DNA of 46,601 nt from JBNKHH01 sp050290245 (lineage in GTDB: Bacteria; Pseudomonadota; Alphaproteobacteria; Rhodobacterales; Rhodobacteraceae), in contig JBNKHH010000029.1 of the NCBI GenBank assembly GCA_050290245.1, positions 1-46,601 on the forward strand. The letters run 5' to 3'. The notes under the pieces are model-generated. The model was not told the DNA's origin. It did no database searches and worked only from the letters and a program-made list of their open reading frames with translations. Numbering within the stretch: position 1 is the first letter of the stretch; every line of letters begins with the position of its first letter. Shown here piece after piece: positions 41,933 through 46,601 of this stretch. A program made the translations under genes and the position numbers.

Positions 41933-43412
41933 TCGCTTCGGCGATATGGGGCGCGCGGACGGTGTCGTTGCCTTCCAGGTCCGCGATGGTCCGGGCGACC
42001 CGCAACACACGGTGATAGCCGCGTGCCGATAGCCCCACGCGTTCGGCGGCTTTTATCAGCATGTCACGGCCCTGTGCGTCCGGTGCAGCGATCTCGTCCA
42101 AAAGCGCGCCGCTGGCGTCGGCGTTGACCGTCACGCCGTCGACGGACTGATACCGGTGGCGCTGGACCTCGCGGGCATGGGCCACGCGCGTCGCGACTGT
42201 GCCCGATGGTTCGCCGTCGGCGGGCAGTTCCAGGTCCTGAAAGGAAACCGGCGGCACCTCAACGCGCAGGTCGAACCTGTCCATCAGAGGGCCGGAGATC
42301 CGGCCGAGGTAGTCCTCGCCACAGCCCGGAACCCGGGCGCAGGACCGTTCGGGGTCCGAAAGATAGCCGCATTTGCAAGGGTTGGCGGCCGCGATCAGCA
42401 GGAACCGGCAAGGGTAGCGCACATGGGCATTGGCGCGGGCAATGGTCACATCTCCGGTTTCGATCGGCTGGCGCAGGGTTTCCAGAACCGTTCGCGCGTA
42501 TTCGGGAAACTCGTCCATGAACAAGACACCGTTGTGGGCCAGGCTGATTTCCCCCGGTTTCGCGCCTTTGCCGCCGCCGACGATGGCCGCCATCGAGGCG
42601 GTATGATGTGGGGCCCGGAAAGGGCGGCGGCGCGAAATGCCGCCATCTTCGATCAGCCCGGCCAGCGAATGCACCATTGACGTTTGAAGCGCCTCTTCGG
42701 GACCGAGATCCGGCAGAATGCCAGGCAGGCGGGCCGCAAGCATGGATTTCCCCGACCCCGGCGGACCGGTCATCAGCATGTGGTGGCGCCCGGCGGCGGC
42801 AATCTCCAAGGCGCGTTTGGCCCGTTCCTGTCCCTTGACCTCGGCCAGATCCGCGCATGTGACATCTCCCGAAACCTCGCCCGGTTGACTGACGTCCAAT
42901 ACACGTGCGCCAGTCAGGTGCTGGATTGTTTCGCCTAGCGAGGCCGGAGCAATCACTTGCGTGGCACCGACCCAGGCGGCTTCCGGTCCCGATGCTTTGG
43001 GGCAGATCAAGGTGCGGCCGGCCTCGGCCGCAGCCAAGGCAGAGGGAAGGGCGCCCACGACTGCAACAAGAGCACCGTCAAGGGAGAGTTCGCCCAGGGA
43101 AACGAGGTTTTCCACCCCATCTTTTGGCAGGATGCCAATGGCCGCCAACAGCGCCAGCGCTATCGGAAGGTCAAAGTGCGAGCCCTCCTTGGGTAGATCG
43201 GCAGGTGAAAGGTTGATCGTGATACGCCGCGACGGCAGGGCGATGGACAGGGCGTCCAACGCCGCCCTGACGCGCTCTTTTGCCTCGCTGACTGCCTTGT
43301 CCGGCAGACCGACCAGAGAAAAATGCGGCACTCCTGGCGAAATGGCGCATTGTACTTGCACAAGCCGGGCTTCGACCCCCTCAAAGGCAACGGTGTAGGT
43401 GCGCGCGACCAT
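41901..43412 (-). CDS. comM: ComM/YifB-family Mg-chelatase-like AAA protein
   Basis: A 503-aa AAA+ protein of the ComM family, a hexameric helicase that promotes branch migration during natural transformation. An N-terminal Lon-like domain (MVARTYTVAFEGVEARLVQV) precedes the ATPase with Walker A MTGPPGSGKSMLAARLPG and a Mg-chelatase block (FRAPHHTASMAAIVGGGK and SLAHNGVLFMDEFPE). The start at 43412 gives the family-typical N-terminus; AAGGAG lies rather far upstream (about 18 bases), and a longer in-frame start at 43571 lies in non-coding sequence. Confidence 0.93.
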   Translation of the reverse strand: MVARTYTVAFEGVEARLVQVQCAISPGVPHFSLVGLPDKAVSEAKERVRAALDALSIALPSRRITINLSPADLPKEGSHFDLPIALALLAAIGILPKDGVENLVSLGELSLDGALVAVVGALPSALAAAEAGRTLICPKASGPEAAWVGATQVIAPASLGETIQHLTGARVLDVSQPGEVSGDVTCADLAEVKGQERAKRALEIAAAGRHHMLMTGPPGSGKSMLAARLPGILPDLGPEEALQTSMVHSLAGLIEDGGISRRRPFRAPHHTASMAAIVGGGKGAKPGEISLAHNGVLFMDEFPEYARTVLETLRQPIETGDVTIARANAHVRYPCRFLLIAAANPCKCGYLSDPERSCARVPGCGEDYLGRISGPLMDRFDLRVEVPPVSFQDLELPADGEPSGTVATRVAHAREVQRHRYQSVDGVTVNADASGALLDEIAAPDAQGRDMLIKAAERVGLSARGYHRVLRVARTIADLEGNDTVRAPHIAEAISFRIPGAAG

Positions 43413-43563
43413 GATCTCACTGATGTTTTTCTCCTTTTGAACGTAGGCTGTTAAGACGCGGTTAACGACGATTTGCTGCCATGATGGGGGGGTGCTCGCG
43501 CAACTGTCATTTCGTGACCGAGCGATATCGAGGCTAAAATAGATCAAGATCGTCGGCGCGAAG

Positions 43564-43593
43564 TGATCCAAAACCTTTCTGCGTGCGTATCAC
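43564..43593 (+). promoter_or_regulatory. RpoE-type (ECF) promoter candidate for rpoH
   Basis: TGATCC (43564-43569) is followed, after 18 bases, by TATCAC (43588-43593). This resembles the TGATCC/TA-rich promoter recognised by the singlet-oxygen sigma factor RpoE of Rhodobacter. It is well placed for a start about 25 bases before the TTG start of rpoH. Confidence 0.55.
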
Positions 43594-43621
43594 GCGAAGA
43601 GAACACAGGGAGACTGCGACC

Positions 43622-44497
43622 TTGTCGGAAGGGAACTTCGAAAAATCTTTGCCCCGCGCCGCTATGGCGGCAGAACTTCTCGATGCTGAAACAGAGTGGG
43701 CGCTGGCTGTTGCCTGGCGTGACCACCGTGACGAGCGTGCGCTCCACCGTCTTATCACTGCCTACATGCGGCTGGCGATTTCGATGGCCTCCAAATTTCG
43801 CCGGTATGGCGCACCGATGAACGACCTCATCCAGGAGGCCTCGGTCGGGCTGATGAAAGCCGCTGAAAAGTTCGACCCGGACAGGGGTGTGCGGTTCTCG
43901 ACCTATGCGGTTTGGTGGATCAAGGCATCGATCCAGGACTACGTTATGCGGAATTGGTCGATGGTGCGCACCGGCTCAACTTCAAGTCAGAAGTCTTTGT
44001 TTTTTAACATGCGCCGGGTCCGAGCCCAGATCGAGCGCGACACATTTGGTCGTGGAGAAGAACTGGACAGCCATCAGTTGCGGGTCCAGATCGCCCGCGA
44101 GGTCGGCGTGCCTTTGCATGACGTCGAGATGATGGAAGGGCGACTGGCGGGGTCGGATTTCTCGCTGAACGCGACCCAGTCCAGCGACGACGAGGGCAGG
44201 GAGTGGATCGAAACCCTGGCCGATGATGCGCCGCAGTCTTCGGAAATCGTTGACCAGAGTCGCGACCTGGATAAGTTGCGCAACTGGCTGGCAGAGGCAT
44301 TGGCCTCGCTGAATGCGCGTGAGCAGTTGATCGTGCGCGAACGCAAGCTGATCGACCAGCCCAGGACGCTCGAGTCCCTGGGCGAGGAGCTCAGCCTTTC
44401 GAAAGAGCGTGTCCGCCAGATCGAGGCGGCCGCGTTCAAAAAGATGCGGCAGCAACTTGAACACCATTCCGAGGACGTTCTCGCGATTTTGGAGTGA
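43622..44497 (+). CDS. rpoH: RNA polymerase sigma-32 factor, RpoH-II type
   Basis: A 291-aa sigma-70-family heat-shock sigma factor. Region 2 runs through NDLIQEASVGLMKAAEKFD and FSTYAVWWIKASIQDYVMR (about residues 67-110). The RpoH box QKSLFFNMRR lies at 123-132 and region 4.2 at the end (LGEELSLSKERVRQIEAAAF). The TTG start at 43622 has AGGGAG nine bases before it; a GTG 39 bases upstream is less suited. Rhodobacteraceae carry two rpoH genes, and the RpoE-like promoter suggests this is rpoHII, active in photo-oxidative stress. Confidence 0.93.
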   Translation: MSEGNFEKSLPRAAMAAELLDAETEWALAVAWRDHRDERALHRLITAYMRLAISMASKFRRYGAPMNDLIQEASVGLMKAAEKFDPDRGVRFSTYAVWWIKASIQDYVMRNWSMVRTGSTSSQKSLFFNMRRVRAQIERDTFGRGEELDSHQLRVQIAREVGVPLHDVEMMEGRLAGSDFSLNATQSSDDEGREWIETLADDAPQSSEIVDQSRDLDKLRNWLAEALASLNAREQLIVRERKLIDQPRTLESLGEELSLSKERVRQIEAAAFKKMRQQLEHHSEDVLAILE

Positions 44498-44515
44498 ACG
44501 GATGGGCGCAAAGCG

Positions 44516-45314
44516 TTAGCCGGCGACATGGCCGCGAACGGCGTTGATGGCGACCTGATAGCGGATCGTTTCGTTCTCGGTCCCGGTCAGTGTCTCGCGC
44601 GAGTCTTCCTTTCACCGCGCCTTTTCTGTCTGGCCTAAATTACGGACGGCATTCGAGACCAAGTCCGCGATGCCCGTGTTCGCCGACCAGAAGTCATCGA
44701 AATCGGGAAAGACGAGGTCGAATGCGATCGTTGTCGCCGCGATATCCTCCAGTCCCAGTTTGCGCCATAGCCTTTCCATGTATTCGAGGCGCGCCTTTTC
44801 GGGCCCAGTCACCGGGGCGTCTATGTCCAGGGTGCGCAAGGCGGATCGAATGGGCTCCATCGTAAAGCCGCCGCCTTCGATATCCCAGATATAGCTGCCG
44901 ATGGTGCCGCCGGGACGGGTCACCCGCGCCATCTCGCGAACCGCGCGCTCGGGGTCGGGCAGAAAGTTGATGACCAGTGCCATGGCTGCGGACTCGAACG
45001 CGTTGTCCGCAAAGGGCAGGTCCTGAGCATCCCCCTGCAGAAACTCCGCCTCTTGCGTGGACAGGCGCTTGCGCGCCGTTGCAAGCAGGCCCTCGGATGG
45101 GTCGATGCTGGTGACCTTGCGCGCATGGGTCTGGTCGAACAAGAGCTGCGAGAAAGCCCCATTGCCGCAGCCGACATCCAGCCAGTGCTGATTTGGGACC
45201 GGATCAACGTCCCAGAAGCGCTAGGTACGTGGACCAACGCGTCTCGAACGCTTGCCCCCGCGGGCCTGCCCCCGTAACACTTGGGCGCACAGAGTGGCGA
45301 CAAGGGCGGGGCAT
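44516..45314 (-). pseudogene. Decayed class I SAM methyltransferase
   Basis: The remnant of a methyltransferase of about 265 aa, disrupted at least twice. The N-terminal piece (AFETRWSTYLA, codons 45251 down to 45219) is followed by one extra base, so the frame shifts before WDVDPVP and the SAM motif WLDVGCGNGAF. The main frame then runs intact (MALVINFLPDPERAVREMAR, and FPDFDDFWSANTG) to an in-frame TGA at 44612-44614. The same frame continues with RETLTGTENETIRYQVAINA and VRGHVAG to the natural TAA at 44516-44518. The extreme N-terminus has been lost against the divergent coaBC start at 45317. Confidence 0.8.
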
Positions 45315-45316
45315 AG

Positions 45317-46516
45317 ATGCTTCACGGAAAACGCATTCTTTTGATCGTGGGCGGCGGGATCGCGGCCTTCAAGTCGCTTGAGCTGATCCGGTTGATCCGC
45401 AAGACAGGCGGTTCGGTTACGCCGGTCCTGACGCGCGCTGCGCAGGAATTCGTAACGCCACTTTCGGCATCGGCACTGGCGGCCGAAAAGGTCTATACCG
45501 ACCTTTTCGACCTGACCGACGAGGCCGAGATGGGGCATATCGAGTTGTCGCGGTCGGCCGACCTGGTCGTGGTTGCCCCTGCTACGGCCGACCTTATGGC
45601 CAAGATGGCGGGCGGCCATGCTGACGATCTGGCCTCGACGATCCTGATGGCCACGGACACACCGGTCCTGATCGCGCCCGCGATGAACGTGCGCATGTGG
45701 CTGCACCCGGCCAACCAGCGCAACGTCGTGACCCTGGAAGGTGATGGCGTCGCGCGCACCGGACCGGACGAGGGCGATATGGCCTGCGGCGAATTCGGCC
45801 CTGGCCGTATGTCGGAGCCACAGGCCATTCTCGATGCCATTGTGGCCAGGCTGACGGACGGGCCATTGGCGGGCAAGCGGATCATTGTTACCTCTGGGCC
45901 AACTCATGAACCGATCGACCCGGTGAGGTACATCGCGAACCGCTCGTCGGGCGCGCAGGGCACGGCCATCGCCCAGGCCCTCGCGGCACTGGGCGCCGAG
46001 GTGACCTTTGTCACCGGTCCGGCCAGCGTGCCGCCGCCCGCCGGTGTCGAGGTGGTCAAGGTCGAGACCGCACGTCAGATGTTGGCGGCGGTTCAATCGG
46101 CGCTGCCCGCCGATGCCGCGGTCTTTGCTGCCGCCGTTGCGGATTGGCACGTGGTCTCGGCCACAGGCAAGAAGATCAAAAAGGATGGGTCGGGCAAGCC
46201 GCCTTCATTCGATATGGAAGAAAACCCGGACATCCTGGCGACCGTGTCGCAGATGGACGATGGTCGCCCCGGCCTCGTCGTGGGATTTGCCGCCGAAACC
46301 GACGATGTGATCGCCAATGCGACGGCCAAGCGTGCCCGCAAGGGGTGCGACTGGATCGTGGCAAATGACGTCAGCCCCTCGACCGGAATCATGGGCGGGA
46401 CAGAAAACTCGGTTTCCATCGTCACCGCGGAGGGTATCGAAACCTGGCCGCGCATGAGCAAGGACGACGTAGCCGGAAAACTCGCGGCGCGCATAGCCGA
46501 GGCCCTTGAAAAATGA
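45317..46516 (+). CDS. coaBC: Bifunctional CoaBC (pantothenate to 4-phosphopantetheine)
   Basis: A 399-aa bifunctional enzyme, phosphopantothenoylcysteine decarboxylase (N-terminal, flavoprotein) plus phosphopantothenate-cysteine ligase (C-terminal), in coenzyme A synthesis. RILLIVGGGIAAFKSLELIR starts the flavoprotein domain; VVVAPATADLMAKMAGG and IAPAMNVRMW complete the FMN site. The ligase domain has VTSGPTHEPIDPVRYIANRS and SSGAQGTAIAQAL. Its stop overlaps the dut ATG (ATGA), the usual coaBC-dut pair. Confidence 0.96.
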   Translation: MLHGKRILLIVGGGIAAFKSLELIRLIRKTGGSVTPVLTRAAQEFVTPLSASALAAEKVYTDLFDLTDEAEMGHIELSRSADLVVVAPATADLMAKMAGGHADDLASTILMATDTPVLIAPAMNVRMWLHPANQRNVVTLEGDGVARTGPDEGDMACGEFGPGRMSEPQAILDAIVARLTDGPLAGKRIIVTSGPTHEPIDPVRYIANRSSGAQGTAIAQALAALGAEVTFVTGPASVPPPAGVEVVKVETARQMLAAVQSALPADAAVFAAAVADWHVVSATGKKIKKDGSGKPPSFDMEENPDILATVSQMDDGRPGLVVGFAAETDDVIANATAKRARKGCDWIVANDVSPSTGIMGGTENSVSIVTAEGIETWPRMSKDDVAGKLAARIAEALEK

Positions 46517-46601
46517 CCCATCCCGTCATCCGCATCCGACGCCTGCCCGGGCACGACACCGAAATCGCATTGCCCTCCTACGAAACCGATGGCGCAGCCG
46601 G
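46513..46601 (+). CDS. dut: dUTP diphosphatase, N-terminal part only
   Basis: Only the first 29 codons are in the window. MTHPVIRIRRLPGHDTEI is followed by ALPSYETDGAAG, the usual start and motif 1 region of trimeric dUTPase, which hydrolyses dUTP to dUMP. The ATG overlaps the coaBC stop and the gene runs off the right edge. Confidence 0.85.
   Translation, partial: MTHPVIRIRRLPGHDTEIALPSYETDGAA

Overview
The window is GC-rich chromosomal DNA from an alphaproteobacterium of the family Rhodobacteraceae, most likely a member of the Roseobacter group. The assignment rests on gene order and protein type: the tldD | coxB-ctaB-ctaG-coxC-surf1-thrC-M16 peptidase cluster, glnD-murJ-trpS, lpoA | rsmI-yraN-gshB-comM, coaBC-dut, a second-type RpoH sigma factor behind an ECF-type promoter, and homospermidine synthase. 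No species can be named from the sequence alone. Most of it is housekeeping DNA with tight, translationally coupled operons (many ATGA, GTGA and TGATG overlaps); no insertion sequence, prophage or CRISPR array was seen.

Layout. 1-2404 (minus): a glycosyltransferase-like gene cut by the window edge, and tldD. 2565-5987 (plus): the aa3-type cytochrome c oxidase operon, closed by a strong terminator at 6030-6057. 6135-10385 (plus): a DUF6572-like gene, surf1, thrC, an M16 peptidase and a GNAT enzyme. 10478-13043 (minus): a VOC/YafY pair with a palindromic operator, then a hydroxypyruvate-isomerase-like gene coupled to a DUF1285 gene. 13103-19917 (plus): MoxR, DUF58, BatA/DUF4159 and VWA/GATase-like proteins, a membrane-associated MoxR system. 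19921-21737: a TetR gene divergent from an NAD(P)-binding protein and a DUF1772 membrane protein, with two matching operators. 21793-24288: cfa, a CMD-family gene and rpiB. 24295-27003 (minus): a Dabb protein, a P-loop kinase, a slipin, and upstream of the slipin a small array of unusual tRNA genes plus a tRNA 3-prime-half-like element and a long structured leader. 27276-32297 (minus): homospermidine synthase, a cupin remnant, argC, trpB and trpS. 32384-38651: a catalytically dead rhomboid, murJ, glnD and an LpoA-like lipoprotein. 38728-46601: rsmI, yraN, gshB, an esterase, comM, rpoH, a decayed methyltransferase, coaBC and the start of dut.

How the parts work together. The cox cluster supplies catalytic subunits II and III, haem o synthesis, CuB insertion and SURF1 for one terminal oxidase. 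GlnD is the nitrogen sensor, and MurJ and the LpoA-like protein serve peptidoglycan synthesis. RpoH, cfa and possibly the slipin locus point to stress responses.

The most unusual region is 26354-27275. On the minus strand it holds a tRNA-Lys(CTT)-like gene whose CCA abuts directly a tRNA-Ile(GAT)-like gene with a defective acceptor stem and no CCA. A type-II-tRNA-like 3-prime half follows, then about 450 nt rich in hairpins, then a slipin that lacks a membrane hairpin. The upstream region has helically phased 11-bp repeats. I read it as a candidate stress-induced tRNA-like RNA/slipin locus, possibly related to RNA-repair systems; that reading is inference. Other points of note are a dispersed 3-prime-of-gene element in three copies, paired TetR operators, a pseudo-rhomboid, and two decaying genes.
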